A stretch of 64,000 nucleotides of DNA from Ilyomonas sp965214235 (lineage in GTDB: Bacteria; Bacteroidota; Bacteroidia; Chitinophagales; Chitinophagaceae), in assembly GCA_965214235.1 (NCBI GenBank), contig CBDCBH010000001.1, forward strand, positions 62,001-126,000, in the 5' to 3' direction. Position numbers and translations under genes: made by a program. Below the pieces are notes generated by a model. The model did not search any database, was not told the DNA's origin, and saw only the letters and a program-made list of their open reading frames with translations. Below are positions 1-8,487 of this stretch, one piece after another (position 1 is the first letter of the stretch; every line of letters begins with the position of its first letter).

Positions 1-773
1 CAGCTTTTGTAAGAAGGATGATATAAGGCAGATAAATAAAAACCTTTGAAAGCATTTATCGGGTTATCCCTCGAATCGAACAACAACCGGAAGGCAGGCC
101 CGAAAGCTGTTTCATGCTGGTCAGGAATTTTTTTGCCAACGTAATGTTCAAAAGCTGTGCTGTTGCCCGAAGGATTCGTGTTGGGTATGGGTATGCCTTC
201 TTCTTTTATATTCCAAAAATAGTCATAATACAAGCCTACACCTGCATACAGGTTATTGGCAACTTTGGCAAGAACAGAAGTATGCAGTTTTATCCATTTG
301 AAATTGATAGAATAACCGCTGTCTAATTTCGACCTTCCACGCAAGCCATAAGCAGCCGAAGGATAATTAATGTAACGGTCGTCTATAATAATATTGAATC
401 TGTCTTTTTTAGTCCAAACACTTGCCTGAAAAGGAAACAGCGTTTGGTTATACAATGTGTACGTTAAATTTGTAACAAGGCTTGATTGTTTGGTAGCATC
501 TTTTAAGGTAAATACCGCATTGGCACCGCCTAAAACTGCAAAGCCGGTGTTTGATGAGTAACCTGCTGCCGGATAGACAGCCCATTGAAAATTTTTGTTT
601 ACCCTATCGGTGGTCTTATGTTTTGTTTTTAACCATTTATGCAAGACGTCTTTTGCATCTAACTGATGGTCGAACGACGAAGAATCAATACTGTTTGCCT
701 GCGAGTAGCTTATCAATTGTAAAAGACATAAGGGAATAAGAAAGGAAATTTTTTTTACCGTTTTTATCATCAT
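1..773 (-). CDS. BamA/TamA-like outer-membrane surface antigen, 3' end outside window
   Basis: Reading the minus strand from an ATG at 773 (a second in-frame ATG is at 770) gives about 257 residues open to the window edge. A signal peptide is clear: a KTVKK start, a hydrophobic LIPLCLLQLIS core, then SQA. The rest alternates polar and aromatic residues like beta strands. Near the visible end is FDSRDNP followed by AFKGFYL, a pattern typical of the bacterial surface antigen (Omp85 C-terminal barrel) family. It probably makes an outer-membrane barrel, but substrate or assembly role cannot be read from this part. It lies outside the cassette array and looks like chromosomal backbone. Confidence 0.7.
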   Translation of the reverse strand, partial: MMIKTVKKISFLIPLCLLQLISYSQANSIDSSSFDHQLDAKDVLHKWLKTKHKTTDRVNKNFQWAVYPAAGYSSNTGFAVLGGANAVFTLKDATKQSSLVTNLTYTLYNQTLFPFQASVWTKKDRFNIIIDDRYINYPSAAYGLRGRSKLDSGYSINFKWIKLHTSVLAKVANNLYAGVGLYYDYFWNIKEEGIPIPNTNPSGNSTAFEHYVGKKIPDQHETAFGPAFRLLFDSRDNPINAFKGFYLSALYHPSYKS

Positions 774-1284
774 ACAACCATTGAATAATTCTCTATAACC
801 AACCCTTTATTTATGCGATGCTTCCAGCTTTTCTCTTTTATAACGATCCGCACTAACCGAAATTACCTAAAATAAAATTTCTTTTTACAATATTGTTCCT
901 ATTTGTTTTGCTTGCCGCATTGTTTTCATTTTATTGTTAGAAGTGCCGTCTATTTCAAAAGGCGATACAGTTTGTTGGAAGTTAATTCCCTATTCTTGCA
1001 AAACGCCTGCTTGTGCCTTTATTTAAAAAGCGTCCGCTCTCAATAAAAAACCAAAAACCTATTTTACCGCTACTTATTTACGCTATTACCAGAACTATTT
1101 TATGAGCCGTAAATACAAATTTACTGACATATCAAAACTCTTTTTTGTTTCTTTTCCTATTGTGTTTTAGATTGATCTATTCGTATATAACAGTGCTATT
1201 GATTATTATGGTGGTAAAGGTTTACCGGATATACGGCTGCCGGATAGTTGTTGACTAAGGAGCGAACTCATGAGTTGCTGGCAC
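774..1284. other. Intergenic, no gene seen
   Basis: About 510 bp of AT-rich DNA between the surface-antigen start and the first array remnant. I see no convincing reading frame, RNA gene or strong palindrome. It should contain the promoter of the minus-strand gene below 773 and the outer edge of the cassette array. Confidence 0.5.
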
Positions 1285-1291
1285 AAGCGGA

Positions 1292-1334
1292 CGCTTGCGC
1301 CAGGGTTGGGGCATCCGCTTGCGCCAAGGTTGGG
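1292..1334. repeat. Tandem 19-bp repeat with 24-bp period
   Basis: CGCTTGCGCCAGGGTTGGG (1292-1310) recurs as CGCTTGCGCCAAGGTTGGG (1316-1334), one mismatch. It lies at the distal edge of the cassette array, just before the mini-cassette remnant. Confidence 0.8.
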
Positions 1335-1450
1335 AAAGTGATGCAAAAACAAAAGTGGCACAAAAACAAAGGTTGCTCGTAACGTTTGTCAATATGAAAA
1401 TGAAGTAAAAACAAAGCAGATCTTTTGACTTCTAAAAAGCTTGCAGCCAA
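1335..1450 (-). repeat. Decayed copy of the geneless mini-cassette
   Basis: Matches the core of the mini-cassettes seen at 9299, 13120 and 17754 onward: GTGATGCAAAAACAAAAGTGG, a second CAAAAACAAA, a third GTAAAAACAAAG, and the end AAAAAGCTTGCAG. The GTAAC that closes intact copies has become CCAATG. It marks the distal, degenerate end of the array. Confidence 0.7.
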
Positions 1451-1587
1451 TGGTGGAGGCACAGGCGATTGGCTGGTATTTTATAATCTCAGATGGAACC
1501 AATTCGGAACGTTTAGTGCTATTAACCTGCAAAGCAATTGCAGGAATGCCAATTTTCTTAACTCTGTATGTGTCGATTTTTTTTCAT

Positions 1588-1684
1588 TGCCTAAACCAAT
1601 AGCAATACCCCGTCCAATGCCACCATTTCCATCAGTAATTACCGCTACATTTCCTGAAAGGTTAAATAATTTAGTTATTGTCAT
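1588..1684 (-). pseudogene. N-terminal fragment of an SDR oxidoreductase
   Basis: Starts with an ATG at 1684. The first 32 residues read as an SDR N-terminus: LFNLSGNVAVIT then DGNGGIGRGIA, the TGxxxGIG dinucleotide-binding motif with the second residue changed to Asp. After about codon 32 the reading frame runs into unrelated DNA resembling a site remnant. It starts about 40 bp after the boundary GTTAGGTAC (minus strand), so it was probably the last cassette of the array, truncated by deletion. Confidence 0.6.
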
Positions 1685-1720
1685 GATTTTAATTTTAAGC
1701 TAATTGTGTCTTGCTTGTAC

Positions 1721-1749
1721 CTAACGTTCGAGGCAACCTCTTGTTAGCG
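1721..1749. repeat. Site E1, collapsed recombination site
   Basis: CTAACGTTCGAGG, a 3-nt loop, then CCTC TT GTTAG: only the outer stem of the palindrome family remains (AAC 1723-1725, GTT 1743-1745). The left end AACGTTCGAGGC equals the start of full site E13 (14234), so the middle, about 165 bp, appears to be deleted. Confidence 0.65.
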
Positions 1750-1817
1750 ATATGGCGTTCTTTGTGCGTTTAGTGTTGGCTAATCATTTAATTCGCCCAC
1801 TAACTATTTTGGTGTAC

Positions 1818-2294
1818 TCAATCTTTGGGTTCCCACAATTCAACTTTGTTTCCTTCTGCGTCAAGGATATGTACAAATTTACCGTAATCAAAGGTTTCGA
1901 TAGTATCCACAATTGTTACACCGTTCTTTTTTAATTCGTCAACAAGTGATACCAGGTTTTCAACCCTGTAATTTATCATAAATTCCTTTGTTGAAGGTTC
2001 AAAGTATTTTGTGGTTTCGGGAAAAGGCTGCCATTGTGTTTGTGCTTTCTTTGTGCTGTCTGCACCTTCATACCACTCAAAAGTTGCCCCACCATAGGGA
2101 TTTGTGTTTAAACCAAGATGATTTTTATACCATTCTGTCATTTTTTTTGGGTCTTTGCATTTGAAAAAAATGCCGCCAATGCCTGTTACTTTTTTCATGG
2201 TTGTTTTATTTTGTTTAGAAATTATTGTCTTAAATGCGAAACCTGAAAGAAAAGATACTGCAATAACTAAAACTATTAATGACGTCTTTTTCAT
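1818..2294 (-). CDS. VOC (glyoxalase/bleomycin-resistance) family protein with signal sequence
   Basis: 158 residues from the ATG at 2294, chosen because MKKTSLIVLVIAVSFLSGFA is a clean signal peptide or N-terminal anchor; longer upstream frames run into site E2. The body from about residue 35 (KKVTGIGGIFFKCKDPKKM) to the C-terminal EGNKVELWEPKD is a single vicinal-oxygen-chelate fold, ending in the usual metal-ligand Glu region. Members bind a metal and act as lyases, dioxygenases or drug-binding proteins; the substrate here cannot be told. It is the only gene of its cassette (1743-2345), whose ends GTTAGCGATA and TACCGTTAAC pair at 8 of 10 positions. Confidence 0.8.
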   Translation of the reverse strand: MKKTSLIVLVIAVSFLSGFAFKTIISKQNKTTMKKVTGIGGIFFKCKDPKKMTEWYKNHLGLNTNPYGGATFEWYEGADSTKKAQTQWQPFPETTKYFEPSTKEFMINYRVENLVSLVDELKKNGVTIVDTIETFDYGKFVHILDAEGNKVELWEPKD

Positions 2295-2342
2295 TTGTGT
2301 GAATGTTTGTGGTTTATAATGCCGTTCGTTACGCTTACCGTT

Positions 2343-2533
2343 AACGTTGAGTATTAGTGATGTTGAGGAAATAAAATTCCCTCCGCCTGGACAACCGCTG
2401 CCGGGTTTTGATTTAAAAGTTGAAGATAAATCCAAAAAGGCAAACTACTAACTTTCAGCCCGAACAAAAGTAAAAGAGCGAACTGCTGCCGATTGCTCTA
2501 ACGTTCAGCCCCACTTGCTACAATGCTTTTGTT
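2343..2533. repeat. Site E2, attC-like palindrome
   Basis: 191 bp from AAC (2343-2345) to GTT (2531-2533). The arms are degenerate (about 11 of 19 positions), with a second CTAAC/GTTAG pair at 2498-2502 and 2531-2535 forming a short inner hairpin. It separates the VOC and alpha/beta hydrolase cassettes. Confidence 0.65.
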
Positions 2534-2557
2534 AGCGGTTCGTTGTTCTTTTTTGTC

Positions 2558-3346
2558 TTACACTTTTGCGAGAAATTCTTCAATTAATTCAGTTGCATTA
2601 AATTTTGGCCATTTACCATTCTCAAGCGATTCTATTGTACCTAAATAAGTTCCGTGCCCGCCCGGAAAAATGGCCAATTCGCAATTGGGAATTATACGAT
2701 ACATTTCCACTGCATGTTCCAGGCTGCCTACATCGTTGTTCCCATAAATAACTAATGTGGGTGCTGTAATAGATTTCATTTGTTCATCTGTCCAACCTGT
2801 AAACGATTTCATTTTTTGCACCTCTTTATTAAACATATTTAAGAGTGCTTTTTCGTCATTGTTCGCTTTTAGATAGCCGTCTTTTAAAACTTGTGGCATC
2901 ACATCTAACGTTGCTCCGTCAAAGACTTCCCAAAATTGCGGAACAGCTGCACTTCGTTTATAAAATGTAGAAGCCAGAATTATTTTATCAACTAAATGCG
3001 GGTGTCGAAGTACAATTTCAATTGTTGTATGTGCACCGTTACTAAATCCTAAAATGTCAGCTTTAGTAATTTGAAGATTTTCCAAAAGCTTTGCAACATC
3101 ATCTGCATCTTGTTCAAATGTCAGGTCAGTATCCCGGTCGTTCGTATGCCCGTGAGCTTGTAATTCTACTCCAATTATTTGTCTGCATTTTGCAAGAAAC
3201 GGAATAATTCTGCCAAATGACGTTTCTATTGTGGATGCGCCACCATGAACAAGTACAAGAGGTTTGCCTTGCCCATATATTTCATAATACATTCTCAGTC
3301 CTTTTACTTCTGAATATCCACTTTTAAAATTATTGTTGTCTGCCAT
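2558..3346 (-). CDS. Alpha/beta hydrolase
   Basis: 262 residues, full length for a small alpha/beta-fold hydrolase, with no signal peptide, so cytoplasmic. The oxyanion-hole motif LVHGG lies at about residues 32-36. The nucleophile elbow GFSNG puts the catalytic Ser at 102, the acid is probably Asp205 (YGNNDVGS) and the His is His231 (FPGGHG). Substrate unknown. It is the sole gene of the cassette 2531-3399, whose ends GTTAGCGGT and ACTGCTAAC pair at 8 of 9 positions. Confidence 0.85.
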   Translation of the reverse strand: MADNNNFKSGYSEVKGLRMYYEIYGQGKPLVLVHGGASTIETSFGRIIPFLAKCRQIIGVELQAHGHTNDRDTDLTFEQDADDVAKLLENLQITKADILGFSNGAHTTIEIVLRHPHLVDKIILASTFYKRSAAVPQFWEVFDGATLDVMPQVLKDGYLKANNDEKALLNMFNKEVQKMKSFTGWTDEQMKSITAPTLVIYGNNDVGSLEHAVEMYRIIPNCELAIFPGGHGTYLGTIESLENGKWPKFNATELIEEFLAKV

Positions 3347-3396
3347 ATTTTGTCGTCTGTTAAAAGTTTGTGGATGTCGTTTTTATAATGACTGCT

Positions 3397-3527
3397 AACG
3401 TTTTGAGGCTTTGTGAAGGTCGGAAATCACAGAACAAATGTTCAATGCAGCGCCAAATTTTAATAGAATTCTCAATGCTTAAATTTAGCACCAAAGCCTC
3501 CACTTTTGCAAAACCCGTGTAGCTATA
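3397..3527. repeat. Site E3, attC-like palindrome, degenerate right end
   Basis: Begins AACGTTTTGAGGCTTTGTG at 3397. The right arm CCTCCACTTTTGCAAAACC (3497-3515) pairs imperfectly with it. The closing GTT is not clear (GTGTAGC at 3517-3523), so this boundary has decayed. Confidence 0.5.
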
Positions 3528-3554
3528 GTGAATTTTCCCGGTTAGTCGGTCGGT

Positions 3555-4475
3555 CTAATTAAACAATTGTCTAAATTCCAATGGCGAAAGGTTAGTTTTT
3601 GTCTTGAAAAGTTTACTGAATGATTGCGAATGCTCAAAGCCCAATTCATAAGCAATTTCGCTTACTGATAAATTAGTAACAGAAAGTTTTTCTTTTGCTT
3701 TTTCAATTAATTTGCTATGTATGTGATGTTGTGCGTTTTGCCCTGTAAGTGAACGCAACATATCACTTAAATAACTCGGCGAAATATTTAATTGTTCCGC
3801 AATATACTGAACTGTTGGAATTCCATGCATTAACGATTTTTCATTGTTGAAATAAGTGTTTAGAATTTCTTCTAACCTTTGTAATAAGTCGCTATTTACT
3901 GCTTTTCGGGTAATGAATTGCCGTTTGTAAAAACGGTTACTATAATTCAACAATAACTCAATTTGTGAGATAACAACATCTTGACTAAAATCATCTATCC
4001 GGCTTTTTAATTCTTTGTCAATTATGGTAAAAAGTGTGATGATGATAGTCTTTTCATCGTCGGATAAATGCAGAGCTTCATTGGCAGAATATGAAAAGAA
4101 ACCATATTGCGTTATTTTTTTTGCCAATGATGTATGAAACAAAAAATCGGAATGAATAAGCAAAGTGTAACCGGAGTGATCGCCATTGTCATCATGACTT
4201 GCAGCTATTTGATTTGGAGAAGCGAACACTAATCCTCCTTCGTCAAAATCAAAATAATGTTGTCCGTATTTAAATTTCCCACGAAGATTGGGCACATACG
4301 CTATTTTATAAAAATTCAGAATGAATGGACTGGGTAATTTACAATTGGGGGCAACTTTGTTATCTATATTATCTATTAAACTTATCAACGGGTGCAAAGG
4401 CTTTGGTAAGTTCAGCACACGATGTAAGTCTGATAGAGATTCAAATTTATACGGAAGATTTTCTGCAGTTTTCAT
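3555..4475 (-). CDS. AraC-family transcriptional regulator
   Basis: 306 residues. The first about 190 resemble a cupin-like effector domain (for example KYGQHYFDFDEGG). The C-terminal third holds two helix-turn-helix motifs: VQYIAEQLNISPSYLSDMLR and the AraC signature region SVSEIAYELGFEHSQSFSKL. It lies 38 bp after the SDR gene on the same strand, so the two probably form one transcript and the regulator may control the oxidoreductase. A close paralogue occurs at 27553-28476, also next to an oxidoreductase. Length and domain order are normal for the family. Confidence 0.88.
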   Translation of the reverse strand: MKTAENLPYKFESLSDLHRVLNLPKPLHPLISLIDNIDNKVAPNCKLPSPFILNFYKIAYVPNLRGKFKYGQHYFDFDEGGLVFASPNQIAASHDDNGDHSGYTLLIHSDFLFHTSLAKKITQYGFFSYSANEALHLSDDEKTIIITLFTIIDKELKSRIDDFSQDVVISQIELLLNYSNRFYKRQFITRKAVNSDLLQRLEEILNTYFNNEKSLMHGIPTVQYIAEQLNISPSYLSDMLRSLTGQNAQHHIHSKLIEKAKEKLSVTNLSVSEIAYELGFEHSQSFSKLFKTKTNLSPLEFRQLFN

Positions 4476-4513
4476 CTTGTAAATTTAAATTATTATCCTC
4501 GAAAATATTTTTC

Positions 4514-5281
4514 CTACCAGGGAAGAATTCCCATTGTAGAATGTGAAAAACTACCTGTTGGACCATCTGCACCAATCAATGCAAGTCGTATAGCTTCTTC
4601 AGCTCCCTGCTCTACCGTTTCGGTACCTTCATAGCCGTTAAGATTGGTTTTGGTGAAACCCGGCGAGTAGGCGTTAACTTTAATGTTTGTACCTTCTAAC
4701 TCAATAGCCATAGAAAGCGTCATTCCGTTAAGGGCAGTTTTAGATACAGAATAGCCAGGATTGTACATGGTGCGGTAAGGGGAATTTGGGTCAGCATTCA
4801 TTACCATAGAGCCGACACCGCTTGATACATTTACAATACGGGCTGCTGATGCCTCTTTCAAAAGCGGAAGCATCGCCTGATAAACAGCAAGAACGCCAAA
4901 CACATTGGTCTCCCAAATAGCACGCACTTCATCAATAGACACAACGCTTGGTTTAGAAATTTGAGCATATTCCTTAAGAGACATGCCAAGCTGGGTTTTT
5001 CTCGTATTAGAGATAGCTGCGTTGTTAATAAGCACATCGAGGTGACCAAATTCATTTGCAATACGCTTTGCAGCATCGGCAATAGAAGCCCTATCCGTTA
5101 CATCAATTTGAATTGCAATAGCACCTTCACCAATCTCTTTTGCAGCTACTTCACCACGTTCAAGATTTCGAGACCCTACCAGTACTGTAAAGCCATTTGC
5201 TACTAAATCTTTTGCGATTTGAAGACCAATACCTTGATTTGCTCCAGTGACCAAAGCAACTTTTTTATTTGATTTTTCCAT
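4514..5281 (-). CDS. SDR family oxidoreductase
   Basis: 255 residues, complete classical short-chain dehydrogenase/reductase. TGANQGIG at 12-19 binds NAD(P), NNAA is at 86-89, and the catalytic triad is a Ser at about 153, Tyr177 and Lys181 (YSVSK). Cytoplasmic, probably NADPH-dependent carbonyl reduction; substrate unknown. It lies directly upstream of the AraC gene in a two-gene cassette between E3 and E4. The start at 5281 gives the usual short lead into the first beta strand. Confidence 0.9.
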   Translation of the reverse strand: MEKSNKKVALVTGANQGIGLQIAKDLVANGFTVLVGSRNLERGEVAAKEIGEGAIAIQIDVTDRASIADAAKRIANEFGHLDVLINNAAISNTRKTQLGMSLKEYAQISKPSVVSIDEVRAIWETNVFGVLAVYQAMLPLLKEASAARIVNVSSGVGSMVMNADPNSPYRTMYNPGYSVSKTALNGMTLSMAIELEGTNIKVNAYSPGFTKTNLNGYEGTETVEQGAEEAIRLALIGADGPTGSFSHSTMGILPW

Positions 5282-5423
5282 CTTTTGTTATTTTAATTTA
5301 ATAATAGAACAAAGGTCAGTAAAGGAGGATTGGTAGATGTAGCCTAATTGAGAAATATTGTAGCCAAAATGAGAAAGTCGTTAAAATGTCAGGGTCAGTT
5401 TGAGTTTTCTTAGCATGATTGCT

Positions 5424-5611
5424 TACGGTAAGGGCTTGCCGAAGTACGGGAATTGGTTTTCCGTTCGCCCGGTACCGATGATGATTAAAAAACTGAAGTT
5501 GAAGATAATAACAAAAAGCGAATAGAGAATGTCGATCTGGATATTAAGTACAGTAGAATTACAAATGCCGAAGATAATAAGTGTCAGCCCGTATTTTGGC
5601 AAACCCCGGTT
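5424..5611. repeat. Site E4, attC-like palindrome
   Basis: 188 bp. The 19-nt arms are GGGCTTGCCGAAGTACGGG (5432-5450) and CCCGTATTTTGGCAAACCC (5588-5606), pairing at 15 of 19 with all mismatches transitions. The outer GTT (5609-5611) is intact; the left AAC has become TAC (5424-5426). Confidence 0.75.
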
Positions 5612-5962
5612 ATCGGCAATGTTGTGTCCACGAAGCAGAACTGATTGAAGTCAGACTTAATTTGAACGATAAAAAATGCAGACTTCATTATTTTAGTTTC
5701 TACGTTAGTTATTTTGCTTCTGTCAAAGCCTGTCATTTCTTCAATAAATTCTGAGCTTTTCATATAGCGTTCTGTCATCTCTTTGATATCAGCATTGTCT
5801 GAAAAAGATACATGTGCAATCACCTGATTTTCTGACTCGGGTGTATTATAAATCCAAACTCCTTTAAATTGAAAGGCTTTTAATGTGTTTAGCCCAATGC
5901 TCTGTAAAATAATGTTGTGTTGTGTTTTTATCGGCAAGTGTATACATTCTTAATTGTTCCAT
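5584..5962 (-). pseudogene. NIPSNAP-like protein, frameshifted
   Basis: From an ATG at 5962 the frame reads MEQLRMYTLADKNTTQHYF then TEHWAKHIKSL, typical of the NIPSNAP family N-terminus, and stops about 32 codons in. The family continues in the next frame (FKGVWIYNTPESENQVIAH through SEFIEEMTGFDRS) to a stop at 5584. The frame that keeps the second part open from 5937 has a nonsense N-terminus, so this is one gene with a 1-nt frameshift near 5870-5880. The terminal TGA lies in the GTCAGCC motif of site E4. It is last in the operon Crp - DUF4267 - cupin - NIPSNAP. Confidence 0.65.
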
Positions 5963-5980
5963 TGTGTTTATTTTAATTAT

Positions 5981-6493
5981 CTATTTACAATATTTCTGTA
6001 TCAATTTATTTAAGTGTCCATTTTTAATAGCGGCTTTAGCAAAAAAATTAAATACCGGCTCGGCTATTTTTTGAAACCCTACCATTCTTGAGTTGCTTAA
6101 GTAGACAAATAATACCAAGTCTGAAAATCTACTTGGCGTTCCTGCCTTGCTTGCTAAGCCATCTTTTGCAAGTCCTTTTAAGATAAAAAGTGAATTTTCA
6201 AAGTTTTTATTGCCGGGGCTAAGGGTTGTAGTTATCACACATTCCTCGTTAGATACATTGTGATAATAATGTTTCTCGTTTGGATTTATAGTTGCCACAT
6301 CTCCCTGTTTTAAATGGTGGATGTCTTTACTCTTTCCTACTTCCAGTGTGCCTTTTAAGACATCAAATGTTTCTGAAAACAAAGTGTGGTAATGCCAGGG
6401 GGTTTTTTCACCAGGAAAAATGTTCATCTCCAATACACTGTTTTTATTGGTGTCTGCTGAACTAACCAGTTTAATGTATCCCTGTGTTTTCAT
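5981..6493 (-). CDS. Cupin-domain protein
   Basis: 170 residues. The cupin core spans about residues 20-95: PWHYHTLFSETFDVLKGTLE gives the first metal-binding motif (His, His, Glu) and GDVATINPNEKHYYHN the second (His). A hydrophobic C-terminal tail of about 60 residues follows, with no known motif. Small cupins of this kind bind a metal and often a small ligand; reaction unknown. Its start overlaps the end of the DUF4267 gene by 23 bp, so the two are translationally coupled. Confidence 0.75.
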   Translation of the reverse strand: MKTQGYIKLVSSADTNKNSVLEMNIFPGEKTPWHYHTLFSETFDVLKGTLEVGKSKDIHHLKQGDVATINPNEKHYYHNVSNEECVITTTLSPGNKNFENSLFILKGLAKDGLASKAGTPSRFSDLVLFVYLSNSRMVGFQKIAEPVFNFFAKAAIKNGHLNKLIQKYCK

Positions 6494-6881
6494 AACGCTT
6501 TTTTTGAGGTTTAGTTGCTAATACAATAATCCCGAATACAGAGCAAATGATGATAGCAATGATGTGTGGCATAGCTTGCAGAACGCCGTTGTAGCTTTTG
6601 CTTAGAACAATAAGCATGTCGGTAACGGGAATCATTGTCCCCGCTAATAAGGTCACGCCCAAAGCACGTCTTTCATTCATCAGCACAAACACGCAGATCA
6701 GCAGCCCGGAAAATATATCCCTGATACCTTTTATATAGTGAAATGAATAGTCGCCCTTTGCTTTAAAATGTATGCCGTATCCGGCTGTAGCTGCTTCAGG
6801 AGATAAAAAAAAGCGGACTCCGAGAAAAATCATTCCCAGGCCCAATAAAAATGCGATTGTATAAGAAATTTTTGTTGTCAT
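6471..6881 (-). CDS. DUF4267-like small membrane protein
   Basis: 136 residues with four hydrophobic segments: about 8-26, 50-66, 72-90 and 103-122. The pattern of FFLSPEAATAGYGI in the first loop, then YIKGIRDIFSGLL, is typical of DUF4267 proteins. No biochemical role is known for this family. It sits in the four-gene cassette between a Crp-like regulator and a cupin gene. Confidence 0.7.
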   Translation of the reverse strand: MTTKISYTIAFLLGLGMIFLGVRFFLSPEAATAGYGIHFKAKGDYSFHYIKGIRDIFSGLLICVFVLMNERRALGVTLLAGTMIPVTDMLIVLSKSYNGVLQAMPHIIAIIICSVFGIIVLATKPQKKRYENTGIH

Positions 6882-6954
6882 AATAATTTGTTTTTAAATT
6901 ATGACACAAAATTACCCTTGTCGCAGTCGGCATTGATGCACCCGGGTTAATAAA

Positions 6955-7533
6955 TCAAAATTGGTTTGAAATTCTTTTACGGATACGGCTTAGTGATTGT
7001 GGCTTTACCCCAACAAATGAGGCTATATGGTATTGGGAAATCCTTTGTTGCAGATCAGCGTGTTTTTTTAAAAACTTTTCATAACGAAGTGCAGGTGTTT
7101 CAGTATAAAATGAACTGACATCCTGTAGTAATTGTATAAAAACGGATTCAATTGCAATCCTGCCAAAACGTTCCCCCTCACGAACATTTGCATAAAATAA
7201 TTGCAGGTCATTATGCAAAATAACTAAAACAGTACTGTCTTCTAAAGCCTGAATAATTTTTGAAGATGGGCTTTGAGGAAGGAAACTTTCATAGTTACAT
7301 ACATAATCATTTTCCTGTGAAAAGGCGTATGTTTTTTCTTCGTCATTGTGATTAATATAGTATCGCATTAATCCCTTTGCAACAAACCCAACTTGTTTAC
7401 AAATTTGTCCTTCTGCTAAAAAGAAGTCTCCCTTTTTGTAAGTCTTTTCTTTGAATAAAGAAGTTACAATGTCTCTCTCTGCCGGGCTTAGCGTAATTAA
7501 ATTTTGTATGCTATAAAGTAAGCTATCTATCAT
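6955..7533 (-). CDS. Crp/Fnr-family transcriptional regulator
   Basis: 192 residues, normal size for Bacteroidota Crp-like regulators. Residues about 15-120 form a cyclic-nucleotide-binding-like beta barrel (GDFFLAEGQICKQVGFVAKG). The C-terminus carries a helix-turn-helix (ISQYHIASFVGVKPQSLSRI). No cAMP-specific residues can be assigned. It is first in the four-gene cassette: its start is about 20 bp inside the boundary ATTGCCGATAAC, and it may control the three genes after it. Confidence 0.85.
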   Translation of the reverse strand: MIDSLLYSIQNLITLSPAERDIVTSLFKEKTYKKGDFFLAEGQICKQVGFVAKGLMRYYINHNDEEKTYAFSQENDYVCNYESFLPQSPSSKIIQALEDSTVLVILHNDLQLFYANVREGERFGRIAIESVFIQLLQDVSSFYTETPALRYEKFLKKHADLQQRISQYHIASFVGVKPQSLSRIRKRISNQF

Positions 7534-7561
7534 TTTAGTATATCGTTCTCAAATTGCCGAT

Positions 7562-7747
7562 AACGGAAAAGGCTTGGTTATGGGCTAATATTTTATAATG
7601 GCAAGCCCAGAACTAAAGCCGATTAAAAGACAAACGATGAAGGTACCAACAAAAAGCTAAATTATACTCATCAAACTTGAAGTATCGCTGATATTGAGTC
7701 GTAGCTGATTGTATTTCGTCTGCCAGCCTATTGCTAAACCTATTGTT
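7562..7747. repeat. Site E5, attC-like palindrome
   Basis: 186 bp from AAC (7562-7564) to GTT (7745-7747). Arms AGGCTTGGTTATGGGCT (7570-7586) and AGCCTATTGCTAAACCT (7725-7741) pair imperfectly. The outer boundary ATTGCCGATAAC (7553-7564) is a perfect 12-bp inverted repeat of GTTATCGGCAAT at 5609-5620, defining a four-gene cassette. Confidence 0.8.
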
Positions 7748-7841
7748 ACCTACATTCCTGCGTCTGTTCAGCCAAAGTTGCTCTTAACAGTAATTGATTT
7801 ATCATAAGTCAGGCCCAATAGCCGAATTCTAAAGCACTTTA

Positions 7842-8240
7842 CTACTTGGTCCCAAATTCATATTCTTGTAACATCTTACCTAAATTCTCTGCCTCTTCTT
7901 TATTGATTACTCTATTTGTTTCCAAAGGAACTATTGTATCTGTTATAAAATCGTATTCTTCCCAATTCTTAATCTTTCCTCTTTTCAATCTTTTCCAAAA
8001 GTATTACAAAGTCTCACCTTTAGCTTCTTGAAAGTATGTAAAGACATCAGCGCTACTACTATTTAAACTTGTTAAATTTTGGTATTGCGGCTTTAGGTAC
8101 ATAAGAAATTCTTTAAACCTTTTATAAGCTTTGATAAAATACTCTTGAGTCTTTAAGTTCTGTTCTGGCATATACTTTTCGGCCGCTTCTATTGCAATGT
8201 CAATAGCTTTCACAAGTTTTTCCACTTCTTCTTTGTACAT
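7842..8240 (-). pseudogene. Hypothetical protein interrupted by an in-frame stop
   Basis: The frame from an ATG at 8240 gives 78 residues ending KGETL then TAA (8004-8006). The same frame continues without a break: YFWKRLKRGKIKNWEEYDF and on to LQEYEFGTK and a TAG at 7842-7844. Reading through gives about 131 residues of uniform charged, helical protein, so the TAA probably arose by a single change (for example from GAA). Not a family I can name with certainty. Single-gene cassette between E5 and E6. Confidence 0.55.
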
Positions 8241-8362
8241 CCTTTTTATTATTAAAATGTTTAAACAAGGTATGTTGACGTCCAGTGACTTTATTTAATT
8301 CAATTCCAGTTTGTCGTAATGTAACCCATGAGATTAGGGTATGTGCAAAAAAGCTTGCAGGT

Positions 8363-8487
8363 AACGTTCGAGTGTTTATGAAGTTGTGGCAATAGAAAAA
8401 CTGCAGTTTCAATTAACTACAAAAGCAAAATAATGATTTCAAGTTGAATGCTTAACGTCCAGCCACAATTTTATAAACACTATTGTT
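8363..8487. repeat. Site E6, short attC-like palindrome
   Basis: 125 bp, the shortest full site. Arms AGTGTTTATGAAGTTGTGGC (8371-8390) and GCCACAATTTTATAAACACT (8462-8481) pair at 18 of 20. Outer ends are AAC at 8363-8365 and GTT at 8485-8487. Confidence 0.85.

Noticed and set aside
1425..1703. Plus-strand frame of 92 residues
   Set aside because: Antisense to the SDR fragment and a decayed site; no family features.
4858..5206. Frames on both strands inside the SDR gene
   Set aside because: Shadows of the SDR reading frame.
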